A program made the position numbers and the translations under genes. From Aldehydirespirator sp965205155 (lineage in GTDB: Bacteria; Actinomycetota; Acidimicrobiia; Acidimicrobiales; Aldehydirespiratoraceae): a stretch of DNA of 64,000 nt. Positions 42,060 through 51,264 of the stretch are shown piece by piece; the stretch's first letter is position 1, and each line of letters opens with the position of its first letter. Location of the stretch: contig OZ242033.1 in the NCBI GenBank assembly GCA_965205155.1, positions 1,302,001-1,366,000 of the forward strand. Direction: 5' to 3'. The notes under the pieces were generated by a model. The model had not been told where the DNA came from, did no database searches, and worked only from the letters and a program-made list of their open reading frames with translations.

Positions 42060-44020
42060 GCAACGTGGCGCTCGGCTCGGCGGCCGTCGCCGCGGGGCTG
42101 GGCGCGGCCCTGATGGGCCTGGTCGTCACCGGGCTGGGCCTCACTGGGCACCTGCGGTCCTGGGGCCGCTACGCCCGCCAGCTCACCTTCGGTATGGCGG
42201 CCGCGGCGGTGCTGGCGGTGGTGGTGATGGAGAGGGCCCTCATCACCCGGGACTTCACGGTGAAGTTCGTGGCCGACAACGGCTCGTCGACCACGCCCCC
42301 GGTGTTCAACGTGGCCACCCTGTGGTCGGCGCTGGAGGGGTCGATCCTGCTGTGGGCGCTGGTGCTGTGCGGCTACGCGGTGGCAGTGGCGGTGAAGTTC
42401 CGCGCCCGGGGCGACGATCCGATGCTGGCGTGGGCGACGCTGGTGATGTTCGCGGTCAGCGCCTTCTTCTTCGCGCTCATGGTCGGGCCGGCCGATCCCT
42501 TCATCTCGGTCGACGTCCCAGCCGGCTACGACGGCCCCGGCCCCAACCCGCTGCTGCAGAACCACATCCTCATGGCGTTCCACCCGCCGATCCTGTACCT
42601 CGGCTACGTGGGGTTCACCGTGCCCTTCGCCTTCGCGGTGGCCGCGCTGGCCACCGGGCGCCTCGGGGAGGGATGGCTGGCCGCCACCCGGCGTTGGACC
42701 GTGGCCGCCTGGGGCTTCCTGACCTTCGGCATCGTGCTCGGCGCCTGGTGGAGCTACGAGACCCTGGGCTGGGGCGGGTACTGGGCCTGGGATCCGGTGG
42801 AGAACGCCTCGTTCCTGCCCTGGCTGACCGGCACCGCGTACCTGCACTCGGTGATGGTGCAGGAGCGGCGGGGCATGCTGCGGGTCTGGAACCTGTCGCT
42901 GGTGATCGCCACCTTCTCGCTGACGATCCTGGGTACCTTCCTCACCCGCTCGGGTGTGCTGGCGTCGGTGCACTCCTTCACCGAGTCGGGCATCGGCCCC
43001 GCCATCCTCGGCTTCTTCGCCGTCATAGTGGCCGTGTCGCTGGCCCTCATCGCCTGGCGGGGCGACCAGTTGCGCACCCCGGGCCGGATCGCCGCGCCGG
43101 TGTCGCGTGAGGGCGCGTTCCTGGCCAACAACGCCCTGTTCGCCGCCTTCGCGTTCGTGGTGCTGCTCGGCACCGTGTTCCCGCTGCTGGTGGAGGCCTT
43201 CGACGGCCGCACCATCTCGGTGGGCAACCCGTACTTCGACCGGATGACCCGCCCCGTCGGCTTCGCGCTGCTGTTCCTCATGGCGGTGGCGCCCATGCTG
43301 CCCTGGGGTTCCGAGTCGCGACGCCCGCCGAGGGAGTTGCTGGCCCGGAGGCTGGTGGTGCCGGTGTGGATCGCGGCCGCGGCGCTGGTGCTGTCGGTGG
43401 TCGCCGGGGCCCGGGGATGGGCGCCGCTGCTGGCCTTCGGCCTGGGCGGATTCGCCGGCGGCGCCGCGCTGCGCCAGATCTTCCTGGCCGTGCGCCGCCA
43501 CCGGTGGCGGGGCCTGGTGGGACGGACCAACGGCGGCATGATCGTGCACCTGGGTGTAGTGCTGGTGGCGGTGGCCTTCGCGGCCAGCCAGTCCTATGTG
43601 CGCCAGGCCGAGTTCGACCTGGAGGCCGGCCAGCCGGCCACGTTCGCAGGACACGAGATCGTCTACGTGGGCTCGGCGGTCGTCGCTCATGAGAACCGCA
43701 CCGAGCGGGTCGCCTTCGTGCGGGTCGACGACGCCAAGACGTACGGGCCGGCCATCGCCACCTACCCGTTCGCGTCCCAGACGATCGGGATCCCGTCGGT
43801 GCGGTCCACGCTGCGCGACGACGTGGCCCTGTCGGTGCTGCAGTTCCCCGAAGAGGCCGGCGCGGACCGGGTGATCCTGCGGGTCACGGTGCAGCCGCTG
43901 GTGGTGTGGCTGTGGCTGGGCGGGATCGTGATGGCTCTCGGAACTGCCTTGTCGCTGCTGCCCTCCCGATCCGGTCGCCGCCAACCCATAGAGGCAGCCG
44001 CCTCGGAGGCGCCGGCATGA
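42056..44020 (+). CDS. ccmF: cytochrome c-type biogenesis haem lyase subunit CcmF
   Basis: A 654-residue membrane protein with about 14 transmembrane segments. The haem-binding WWD loop is GWGGYWAWDPVENASFLPWL, followed by TGTAYLHSVMVQE and GTFLTRSGVLASVHSF. With CcmH it attaches haem to the CxxCH motif of apocytochromes. The GTG start overlaps ccmE, and the end overlaps ccmG (ATGA). Confidence 0.95.
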   Translation: MSNVALGSAAVAAGLGAALMGLVVTGLGLTGHLRSWGRYARQLTFGMAAAAVLAVVVMERALITRDFTVKFVADNGSSTTPPVFNVATLWSALEGSILLWALVLCGYAVAVAVKFRARGDDPMLAWATLVMFAVSAFFFALMVGPADPFISVDVPAGYDGPGPNPLLQNHILMAFHPPILYLGYVGFTVPFAFAVAALATGRLGEGWLAATRRWTVAAWGFLTFGIVLGAWWSYETLGWGGYWAWDPVENASFLPWLTGTAYLHSVMVQERRGMLRVWNLSLVIATFSLTILGTFLTRSGVLASVHSFTESGIGPAILGFFAVIVAVSLALIAWRGDQLRTPGRIAAPVSREGAFLANNALFAAFAFVVLLGTVFPLLVEAFDGRTISVGNPYFDRMTRPVGFALLFLMAVAPMLPWGSESRRPPRELLARRLVVPVWIAAAALVLSVVAGARGWAPLLAFGLGGFAGGAALRQIFLAVRRHRWRGLVGRTNGGMIVHLGVVLVAVAFAASQSYVRQAEFDLEAGQPATFAGHEIVYVGSAVVAHENRTERVAFVRVDDAKTYGPAIATYPFASQTIGIPSVRSTLRDDVALSVLQFPEEAGADRVILRVTVQPLVVWLWLGGIVMALGTALSLLPSRSGRRQPIEAAASEAPA

Positions 44021-44568
44021 ACAGCGGTGGCCGGCGCCGGCGAGCGGTGTGGATCGCCTTGCCGGTCGCGGTCGCGGCCGCGCTGCTCGTGCTGGTGCTG
44101 GCCACCCGCGACTCCGCGTTCGAACGCGAGGCCTCCAGCCCCATCCTGGGAGGGCTGGCGCCCCCCATCGTCGGCGAGACCATCACGGGTGAGCCGTTCG
44201 ACCTCGACGACTGGCGCGGCCGGTGGGTGATCGTCAACTTCTTCCAGAGCACCTGCGTGCCCTGCATCGTGGAGCATCCCGAACTCGTCGACTTCGACGA
44301 GCGTCACTCGGCAGCCGGCGACGCCCGGATCGTGTCGGTGGTGTTCGACGACACCGTCGAGAACGTGCGGGAGTTCTTCGCGGCCCATGGCGGTGACTGG
44401 CCCGTACTGGCCACCGGCGCGAGACAGGCGGCCGTGGCCTACGGCGTGACCGGCGTGCCCGAGTCCTACCTGGTGGCTCCCTCGGGGGTCGTGGTGTGGA
44501 AGCAGCTGGGCGGGGTCACCGCCGACGGCATCGATGGTGTGATCGCCCGGCTCTCCGCGGCGCCATGA
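44017..44568 (+). CDS. ccmG: membrane-anchored thioredoxin-like protein CcmG/DsbE
   Basis: A 183-residue protein with one N-terminal transmembrane helix and a thioredoxin-like domain. The redox motif is STCVPCI and the cis-proline loop is GVPESYL. It reduces apocytochrome cysteines before haem attachment. It overlaps ccmF and ccmH by 4 bp on each side. Confidence 0.9.
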   Translation: MNSGGRRRRAVWIALPVAVAAALLVLVLATRDSAFEREASSPILGGLAPPIVGETITGEPFDLDDWRGRWVIVNFFQSTCVPCIVEHPELVDFDERHSAAGDARIVSVVFDDTVENVREFFAAHGGDWPVLATGARQAAVAYGVTGVPESYLVAPSGVVVWKQLGGVTADGIDGVIARLSAAP

Positions 44569-45938
44569 GTTGGCGAACGGCAAGCTGGATCGCGGCCGTC
44601 GTGATCGCCGCGGGGGCGTTCGTGTACGGCGCGCTGGACGAGGGCCCTCCCAGGACCAACGCCGACCGGGTCCGAGCTCTGGCCGAGGACTTCGCCTGTC
44701 CCGTGTGTGCGGGCCAGTCGGTGGCCGAGAGCGACGTGCCGGTGGCCCGCGAGATCCGGCGACAGGTCGCGGTGTGGGTGGACGAGGGCCGCAGCGACGC
44801 CTACATCCGGGATCAGCTGGTGGCCGCCTACGACGTCGACATCGACTACAACCCCTCGGGGTCGGGCATCACCAGCCTGGTGTGGATCCTTCCTGTCCTC
44901 GCCGGCGGCGGCATCGCGGCCGTGGTGGTGGGGATGCTGCGATCAGACCGGCGTCCGGCCCACGACACGCCCCAGCCGCCGATGGCGGTGCGGCGGCGGC
45001 GTTGGCGCAACGCGGCGGTGTGGACGGTCGCCGTCGTGGTCGTGGCCGGCGCGGCGGGCCTGCTCGTGGCCCGTTCGTCGGGCAGCCGCAGCACCGAGGG
45101 CTCCATCACCGGCGAGATACGTGTCACTACCCGCGAGCTGATCTTCGAGGCCCAGCGGCGGTTGGGCGAAGGCGACATGGAGGGAGCCATCGCCGCCTAC
45201 GACGAGGCACTCGAGCTCCAGCCCTCCAGCGCGGAGGCCCTCACATACCGGGGCTGGCTCACGTCCCGCCGCGGCGATCTGGACATCGCGGTGGAGTATC
45301 TCGACGACGCCATCGCCGTGGACCCCGCCTACCCCGACGCCCGGCTGTTCCGGGCCATCGTGGCTCTGGACCAGGGAGACGGATCCGCAGCCGCACTGGA
45401 GCTGGCCGTGTTCGACTCGCTGGATCCGCCCCCCTACGCCGAGGAGCTGCTGGCCCAGTCACAAGTACGCGAGAGGGTGGCGGCGGCCCGGGACGAGACC
45501 GCGCTGCAGGCGGTGGAGGGCCTGGGTCCCGCAGAGGACCGCCCCGCCTTTGCCGAGACGGCCCTCACGGTGGCCGAGGCGCTGGCCGCGGCCGAGGCTC
45601 TGGCGACCCGGGGCGAGCTGCTCGAAGCGGTGCAACTTGTTGATTGGGTGCTGGCCTCGCAGCCCGGCGAGCCCGAGGCTCTGGCCGGCCGGGGCTGGCT
45701 GCTGGTCCGAAGCGGCGACGCCCAACTGGCCGAACTGGGTGTCGGCTACCTCGACGAGGCTCTAGCGGCCGACCCGGCCAACGCCGGGGCTCTGGTGTAC
45801 CGGGCTCTGGCCCGCTGGCAGCAGGGCGACGACGCCGCGGCCCGCGCCGACTTGGACGCTTTCGATGCCCTACAGCACCAACCGCCCGATCTGGCCCGCC
45901 TGATCGAGGCTCAGGGTCTGCGAGGCGCCCTCAACTGA
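44565..45938 (+). CDS. ccmH: CcmH with C-terminal TPR domain (CcmH-CcmI fusion)
   Basis: A 457-residue protein combining two functions. Residues 1-125 are CcmH: a signal/anchor helix, the redox motif FACPVCAGQSVAESDVPVA, then the second helix SLVWILPVLAGGG. After a third helix (WTVAVVVVAGAAGLLVA), the C-terminal 280 residues contain TPR repeats (GEGDMEGAIAAYDEALELQP, SRRGDLDIAVEYLDDAIAVD, VGYLDEALAADPANAGALVY) like the CcmI apocytochrome chaperone. It closes the ccm operon. Confidence 0.9.
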   Translation: MSWRTASWIAAVVIAAGAFVYGALDEGPPRTNADRVRALAEDFACPVCAGQSVAESDVPVAREIRRQVAVWVDEGRSDAYIRDQLVAAYDVDIDYNPSGSGITSLVWILPVLAGGGIAAVVVGMLRSDRRPAHDTPQPPMAVRRRRWRNAAVWTVAVVVVAGAAGLLVARSSGSRSTEGSITGEIRVTTRELIFEAQRRLGEGDMEGAIAAYDEALELQPSSAEALTYRGWLTSRRGDLDIAVEYLDDAIAVDPAYPDARLFRAIVALDQGDGSAAALELAVFDSLDPPPYAEELLAQSQVRERVAAARDETALQAVEGLGPAEDRPAFAETALTVAEALAAAEALATRGELLEAVQLVDWVLASQPGEPEALAGRGWLLVRSGDAQLAELGVGYLDEALAADPANAGALVYRALARWQQGDDAAARADLDAFDALQHQPPDLARLIEAQGLRGALN

Positions 45939-46030
45939 TCGCTCCGGCTGCTCGCCGGTGGCCCGCGCTCCTCGGTTCCTCCGCGAGTCTCGGTCCTGCC
46001 GGCCGGGTGTCGCGACGAGACCGGGCGGGA

Positions 46031-47005
46031 TCAGCGGTTGAGGCAGGCGTGGCCGGCCCTGAGGAAGGCGACTGCGGCCCCGTAATGGTCGTCGGCTGAG
46101 ACGAGATCGCGGAACGCCAGCGACGCGCCGTTGAAGTCCTCCTCGTTCCAGAAGGGATCGGAGCGGTCCACATCGCCCCAGGCGGCCACGTAGATGTAGG
46201 GCTCGTCGTGGGCATGGTCTCCGGGGGAGAACCCGAAGGTGGCCCGCCGCCCCGATTCGGCGTCGCTGGCGGCGATGGCGGGATCGAAGTGTCCCGGCCA
46301 CAGCTGCACCCGCTCGGGATCGGCCACACCGGGAGAGAAGCGCAGTTCCTCCAGGGCGGCTGCGGCCAGCCCGAACCAGGCACCCAGGAAGTCGCCGACG
46401 GCGGCCCTCGTGTCGAGGGGGCGGTCGATGTCGCCCAGTTCGGGGCTGTCGTGCTCGGCCGCAGTGGTGCCCGGAGCCGTGCCCACGAACTCGCCCGCTT
46501 CTCGCAGGGTGGTGATGGGCGCGGCACGCGCCTGCCCGGCCTGCTGGACCACCAGCCGATCGCCGGTCACCCTGACCTGAACGTCGTCGCCGAAGAACGG
46601 CGTACCGAAGCCGCCGCGCACATACCGGAGCCCAAACTTGCCGTTGCACTGGTGGCGGGCCTCGGCCACTACCGAGTAGGCCAGCCGGTGGAAGTCGAAG
46701 AGCGCCCGCGGGTAGCCGGTGGGCAGGTCGGGAAGCCGCCGGCGGGCACCGAGCCACCGGTCGGCCGCGAAGCCGGCGAGATCCGGCCGGGTGGCGATGA
46801 GCTCGTCCCAACTCAGGTCGCCCCCACAGTGCGGCGCCACCACCGGGTTGTTCCCTGGAGACCTGGGATCGGCGGGGTCGTCGGCCCAGAACGGTCCCTC
46901 GGCCACCGCCGGCGGGCTGGGCTCCAGCACCCGGACGTCGTACCGGTCGCCGACGGCGGCAGCCGCCTCCGCGGCGGGATTGTGAGTGGCGACAGGATCG
47001 CTCAT
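46031..47005 (-). CDS. protein of unknown function
   Basis: A 324-residue soluble protein with no signal sequence. No family is recognised. Notable stretches are FDFHRLAYSVVAEARHQCNG, RYVRGGFGTPFFGDDVQVRV and, near the end, YIYVAAWGDVDRSDPFWNEE. The last is in an acidic, aromatic-rich region. The ATG at 47005 is chosen because the frame further upstream is arginine- and proline-rich shadow sequence. It is divergent from a DUF3179 lipoprotein gene 50 bp away. Confidence 0.75.
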   Translation of the reverse strand: MSDPVATHNPAAEAAAAVGDRYDVRVLEPSPPAVAEGPFWADDPADPRSPGNNPVVAPHCGGDLSWDELIATRPDLAGFAADRWLGARRRLPDLPTGYPRALFDFHRLAYSVVAEARHQCNGKFGLRYVRGGFGTPFFGDDVQVRVTGDRLVVQQAGQARAAPITTLREAGEFVGTAPGTTAAEHDSPELGDIDRPLDTRAAVGDFLGAWFGLAAAALEELRFSPGVADPERVQLWPGHFDPAIAASDAESGRRATFGFSPGDHAHDEPYIYVAAWGDVDRSDPFWNEEDFNGASLAFRDLVSADDHYGAAVAFLRAGHACLNR

Positions 47006-47055
47006 GGTGCAACCTTCCGTGAGGTAAGAGTGCGTGACGTTAGGTTTGCTCCGAT

Positions 47056-48423
47056 ATGGCCTGCAAAATGCGAATTGTTTCCGGGAGGACTGCGCTCGTG
47101 CCGGCGGCCGCGGTCCTGGTCGTTGCGGTCCTCGGCTGCGCTGGTTCCGCTCCCGACCGCTCCGAGGTGCTCGTTGACGGTTCGCAGCCGGCGCCCTCGG
47201 TGTCCGCGGCCGGGACCGAACAGAGCGAACCCGCCGAGTCCGATGCGGGCGCGGAACCCGAGACGGCCGGCAGCGAGGATGGACAGGTCGAAGGGGCCGC
47301 CGCGCCGACCACCGCCGCGACCGGTGCGGCGAGCGACTCGACACCCGTCCTGGGGGTCGAGCCGATCAAGTCCACGCCGCCCGAGAACGTGCTCAGCGCA
47401 CTGCACGATCCCTTCCACCCCGATCAGCCCCAGCCGCTCATCGACCTCGACGAGATCCGCGGGGTCGTACCCCCTGACGCCATTCCCGCCCTCGAGGATC
47501 CGGCCTTCGAGCCGGCCTCAGAGGTGGAGTGGCTGGCCGGGGTGGAGCCGGTGCTGGCACTGGAGGTCAACGGCGACGCCCGGGCCTACCCGCTGCGAAT
47601 CATGACCTGGCACGAGCTCGTCAACGGCACCGTGGGAGGGGTGCCGGTCACGGTGTCGTACTGCCCGCTGTGCAACTCCGCGGTCGCCTACGACCGGCGG
47701 GTAGGGGACCGCATTCTCGACTTCGGCACCTCCGGCGCGCTGTTGAACTCGTCGCTGGTGATGTACGACCGCCAGACCGAGAGCCTGTGGTCCCACTACA
47801 CGGGCCAGGCGGTGGTCGGCCATCTCGTCGGGTCCGAACTGGACTTGATCCCGGTGCAGACGGTGTCGTTCGAGGCTTTCCTGGCATCGCACCCCGATGG
47901 CCGCGTGCTCAGCCTCGACACCGGCCATTTCCGCCGGTACGGGCAGAACCCCTACGAGTTCTACGACTCCAACAACCGTCCCTTCCTGTTCACTGGCCCC
48001 CTGGACGACCGCCTCGAACCGATCACCAGGGTGGTCGCCCTGCGAGACGGCGTCGAGGGAGCGGTCATCCCCAACGACGTGCTGGCCGAGCGCCGGGTCG
48101 TGCCGTTCGCTTTCGCCGGCCGTGAACTGGTGGCCCTCTTCGAGCCGGGCACGGCCAGCGCTCTCGACAACCCCCTGATCGAGGAGGGGCGCGACGTCGG
48201 CGCCACCGGTGTGTTCGTGCGCTCGGTCGGCGGCCGGCTGCTTGATCTGTCCGCAGCCGACGGCGGCGGCTTCGTCGATGCGGCCAGCGGCGTGGTCTAC
48301 GACATCCTGGGCCGGCCGTCGGGCTCCGGCGGCACTGAAGCGCTGGAACCAGTCGAGCATCTCGACACGTTCTGGTTCGCGGCGGCCGCGTTCTATCCCG
48401 ACGCCGAGATCATCGGGCAGTAG
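47056..48423 (+). CDS. DUF3179-domain lipoprotein
   Basis: A 455-residue exported protein. The N-terminus has a hydrophobic stretch and lipobox (VAVLGCAGS), then a Ser/Ala/Glu-rich linker of about 80 residues. The DUF3179 domain begins at about residue 110 with IDLDEIRGVVPPDAIPALED; it has VNGDARAYPLRIMTWHELVN and the cysteine pair in VSYCPLCNSAVAYDR, with ESLWSHYTGQAVVG after it. The CxxC may bind a metal or cofactor; function is unknown. Confidence 0.9.
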   Translation: MACKMRIVSGRTALVPAAAVLVVAVLGCAGSAPDRSEVLVDGSQPAPSVSAAGTEQSEPAESDAGAEPETAGSEDGQVEGAAAPTTAATGAASDSTPVLGVEPIKSTPPENVLSALHDPFHPDQPQPLIDLDEIRGVVPPDAIPALEDPAFEPASEVEWLAGVEPVLALEVNGDARAYPLRIMTWHELVNGTVGGVPVTVSYCPLCNSAVAYDRRVGDRILDFGTSGALLNSSLVMYDRQTESLWSHYTGQAVVGHLVGSELDLIPVQTVSFEAFLASHPDGRVLSLDTGHFRRYGQNPYEFYDSNNRPFLFTGPLDDRLEPITRVVALRDGVEGAVIPNDVLAERRVVPFAFAGRELVALFEPGTASALDNPLIEEGRDVGATGVFVRSVGGRLLDLSAADGGGFVDAASGVVYDILGRPSGSGGTEALEPVEHLDTFWFAAAAFYPDAEIIGQ

Positions 48424-48472
48424 ATTGCGGCGTGAGTCCGCGGTGCTGGCCGCGGCGGAGGAGGGGAACCGC

Positions 48473-49042
48473 ATGCCCGACACGTTCACCGTGGACTGGA
48501 CGGCCATGGCCGACGGCACTCGCGAGGACTACGTCCAGCTCTCCGGGATCTTCGAGGGCCACGCCCGCGGCACGATCGTGCCGCACCTGCTGTCGGTGAT
48601 GAGGCTGCTCGAGGGACCCACGCTCGGTTACCAGATCGACCGGGCCCGCCACTGCCGCCAGTCGGCCACCCGGGCTCTGCGGAACGGCGAGTCCGACGAG
48701 TTCGTAGTGGCCTCGCTCCTGCACGACATCGGCGACGTGCTGGCACCCGACAACCACAGCGCGGTGGCCGCCGCCATCGTGGCCCCCTATGTGAGCTCCG
48801 AGACGGAGTGGGTGGTGCGCCACCACGGGCTGTTCCAGGGCTACTACTACTTCCATCACCTCGGCGGTGACCGCCACACCAGAGAGCGTTACGCGGAGTC
48901 GCCGCACTACGACCGTTGCGTCGACTTCTGCGCCTCGTACGACCAGAACTGCTTCGACCCCCACTACGACGACCTCCCGATGGAGGACTTCGTACCGCTG
49001 CTCAACGAGGTGTTCTCCCGACCGCCGCAGTACACGGCCTGA
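48473..49042 (+). CDS. HD-domain protein resembling PhnZ/MIOX-type diiron oxygenases
   Basis: A 189-residue HD-superfamily protein. Metal-ligand candidates are the His in RARHCRQSA, the HD pair in SLLHDIGDVL, the His in DNHSAVAAA and those in VVRHHGLFQGYYYFHHLGG. The C-terminal FCASYDQNCFDPHYDDLPME is characteristic of the PhnZ-like oxygenase branch rather than nucleotide phosphohydrolases. Cleavage of an inositol-like or phosphonate substrate would be a guess. A copy of the 40-bp repeat follows nine bases after the stop. Confidence 0.78.
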   Translation: MPDTFTVDWTAMADGTREDYVQLSGIFEGHARGTIVPHLLSVMRLLEGPTLGYQIDRARHCRQSATRALRNGESDEFVVASLLHDIGDVLAPDNHSAVAAAIVAPYVSSETEWVVRHHGLFQGYYYFHHLGGDRHTRERYAESPHYDRCVDFCASYDQNCFDPHYDDLPMEDFVPLLNEVFSRPPQYTA

Positions 49043-49050
49043 GCAGTCCC

Positions 49051-49090
49051 GGCCCGAGCGGCCCGTGAGCGCAGCGAACAGGAGCGGGAA
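49051..49090 (+). repeat. 40-bp intergenic repeat, copy 1
   Basis: It begins GGCCCGAGCGGCCCGTGAGC and ends GAACAGGAGCGGGAA. Other copies are at 51158, 56475, 57512 and 58435. This one lies between convergent genes, after the HD gene. Confidence 0.85.
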
Positions 49091-49096
49091 TTGCAG

Positions 49097-49573
49097 TCAG
49101 GCTGCGCCGAAGGTGCGCGGGTGCCGGTAGGAGGCGCCGACGATACGACCGTCGCTCACTTCCAGCTCCCAGATCGACCCCTTCTTGCACCTTCCCAGGT
49201 CAGGGATGTCCAGCCCGTACCGGGCCAGCACCCAGAGCAAGCCGGGAATCACGTCTCCGTGGCTGCAGAGCACAGAGTCGCCCTCGGCTGAGGCCAGCGA
49301 GCGGAGCAGGTCGAAGGCATCGCCGACGAATGTTCCCTCCGCCAGTTCGTCCGCGATCTCTACCGGAATCTCCAGCGCCCGACCCAGCGGCACCACCGTG
49401 TCCACGCAGCGCACCGCTGCGCTCGACAGGATCCGCTGCACCGGGCGCGAGGCCAGCGCGACGCCAATGGCCTCGGCCTGCATCTGCCCGAAGTCGTCGA
49501 GCGGCCGATGGAAGTCGTCGCCCACCCAGGCCATCCGGCTGCCGGCGTCGGCATGGCGCACGAGGTGCAGCAT
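49097..49573 (-). CDS. SixA-like histidine phosphatase
   Basis: A 158-residue phosphohistidine-type phosphatase. The catalytic motif is LHLVRHADAG at the N-terminus; the second His is in VLCSHGDVIPGLL. The C-terminus KKGSIWELEV is family-typical. SixA proteins dephosphorylate phosphohistidine; the target is unknown here. It converges with the HD gene across repeat copy 1. Confidence 0.8.
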   Translation of the reverse strand: MLHLVRHADAGSRMAWVGDDFHRPLDDFGQMQAEAIGVALASRPVQRILSSAAVRCVDTVVPLGRALEIPVEIADELAEGTFVGDAFDLLRSLASAEGDSVLCSHGDVIPGLLWVLARYGLDIPDLGRCKKGSIWELEVSDGRIVGASYRHPRTFGAA

Positions 49574-49670
49574 CGATCCGCGCTCTAGGCGTCCACGACG
49601 GAGCGGCCACGCCCACCGTCAACCGCTGCCGCATTGAGGCCCGTCCTGGACACGCCGTTAGCCTACGGCC

Positions 49671-50810
49671 GTGGCCGTCACGGAAGCGGAGGTGATCGAG
49701 GCCCTCCGACCGGTGGAGGACCCCGAGCTGCACCGCAGCATCGTCGACCTCGGCATGTACCGGGGGTCCACCATCGACGGCGGCCATGCCGACGTGCGCA
49801 TCGCGCTCACCGTGGCGGGCTGCCCGCTGCGCAGCGAGATCCAGCAGCGGGTGACCGACGCGCTGCTCGCACTCGAGGGCGTGGCCGCAGTCACCCTGGA
49901 CTTCACCGTGATGACCGACGCCGAGCGGGCCGAGCTGCGCACCAAGCTTCACGGCAACCCGTCCGCCACCGCCGGATCTGCGCCGGCCCACGGTCACGCC
50001 GAGGGTCGGGCCATCCCGTTCGCCGAGCCCGGCAACGCCACCCGCACGCTGCTGATCGCCTCCGGCAAGGGCGGGGTGGGCAAGTCGTCGGTCACCGCCA
50101 ACCTGGCCATCGCTCTCGCCTCACAGGGCCACTCCACCGCGGTCGTGGACGCCGACGTGTGGGGCTTCTCGATACCGAGGATGCTGGGCGTGGACCGGGC
50201 CCCGGTCGTGATTGACGACATGATCGTTCCGCCCGAGGTGCACGGCGTGCGCTGCATCTCCATGGGCTTCTTCGCCCAGGAGGACCAGCCGGTGATCTGG
50301 AGGGGGCCCATGCTGCACAAGGCCCTCGAGCAGTTCCTCACCGACGTGTTCTGGGACGATCCCGACTTCCTGCTGGTCGACCTGCCCCCCGGCACCGGTG
50401 ACATATCCCTGTCACTGGCCCAGTTCCTGCCCCGGGCCGAGGCCTACGTGGTGACCACCCCCAACCCCGCGGCCCAGAAGGTGGCCCAGCGCTCCGCGTT
50501 CATGTTCTCCAAGGTGAACATCACGGTGCGGGGCGTCATCGAGAACATGTCCTGGTTCACCGGCGACGACGGCAAGCGCTACTACCTCTTCGGTGCGGGC
50601 GGCGGAGCGGAGCTGGCCCGCACGCTCGACGTGGAGCTCATCGGTCAGGTGCCGATGACGATCCCCCTGCGCGAGGGCAGCGATCACGGCAGGCCCATAA
50701 TGGCGGTCGACCCCGGTTCTGAGGCGTCGGCGGTCTTCGCCGCGATGGCGTCGTGGATCGAAGCCCACGGCCCCACCAAGCGAACCCACCCCGAACTGAA
50801 GATCGTCTGA
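49671..50810 (+). CDS. mrp: Mrp/ApbC-family iron-sulfur carrier ATPase
   Basis: A 379-residue P-loop protein. An N-terminal DUF59/MIP18 domain (residues 1-90, EDPELHRSIVDLGM) is followed by the deviant Walker A ASGKGGVGKSSVTANLA, PVIWRGPMLHKALEQFL and LLVDLPPGTGDISLS. It would help assemble or transfer iron-sulfur clusters. The CxxC found in most Mrp proteins (YFVCPHC) is missing; the site reads SWFTGDDGKRYYLFG, as I recall also seeing in other actinobacteria. The start is a GTG. Confidence 0.9.
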   Translation: MAVTEAEVIEALRPVEDPELHRSIVDLGMYRGSTIDGGHADVRIALTVAGCPLRSEIQQRVTDALLALEGVAAVTLDFTVMTDAERAELRTKLHGNPSATAGSAPAHGHAEGRAIPFAEPGNATRTLLIASGKGGVGKSSVTANLAIALASQGHSTAVVDADVWGFSIPRMLGVDRAPVVIDDMIVPPEVHGVRCISMGFFAQEDQPVIWRGPMLHKALEQFLTDVFWDDPDFLLVDLPPGTGDISLSLAQFLPRAEAYVVTTPNPAAQKVAQRSAFMFSKVNITVRGVIENMSWFTGDDGKRYYLFGAGGGAELARTLDVELIGQVPMTIPLREGSDHGRPIMAVDPGSEASAVFAAMASWIEAHGPTKRTHPELKIV

Positions 50811-50869
50811 GGAATCAGAGGTCGGGCAAGGAACCAACCGCCGGCGACGGCACAGCCAAGGAGAAGAGA

Positions 50870-51097
50870 GTGGAGCTTCGCATCGGCATCGCCGACAACC
50901 CCCAGCCCATCACCGTCACCCTCCCCGAGGACGCCGACCGCGAGGACGTCAAGGCGTCGGTCGACGCCGCCCTGCGGGGCGAGGCTCCGGTCCTCTGGTT
51001 GACCGACGACAAGGGCCGGGAGATCGCGGTGGCCGCATCCCGCGTCACCCATGTGGAGATGGGTCCACCCGGCTCCAACCCCATCGGGTTCGGCTGA
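50870..51097 (+). CDS. DUF3107 small protein
   Basis: A 75-residue protein of the actinobacterial DUF3107 family (VELRIGIADNPQPITVTLPE at the start, IAVAASRVTHVEMGP near the end). It probably has a small alpha-beta fold. The GTG start follows GGAGAAGAGA. Function is unknown. Repeat copy 2 follows 60 bp after the stop. Confidence 0.85.
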   Translation: MELRIGIADNPQPITVTLPEDADREDVKASVDAALRGEAPVLWLTDDKGREIAVAASRVTHVEMGPPGSNPIGFG

Positions 51098-51157
51098 GAG
51101 GCCGAGCGGCAGGGAAGCGACCTGTGTACGGATTCGCGAGGTGCGGAGCGAGGCCGT

Positions 51158-51197
51158 GGCCCGAGCGGCCCGTGAGCGCAGCGAACAAGAGCGGGAA
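51158..51197 (+). repeat. 40-bp intergenic repeat, copy 2
   Basis: It differs from copy 1 at one base (AACAAGAGC instead of AACAGGAGC). It shares with copy 5 an upstream extension, GCGAGGCCGT. It lies between the DUF3107 and histidine-kinase genes. Confidence 0.85.
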
Positions 51198-51264
51198 TGG
51201 CACCACTTCACTGCGAGGCGGCGTCACCTTCCCGCGCGTGTTCTGAGACTCCGAGCGGCAGGCG

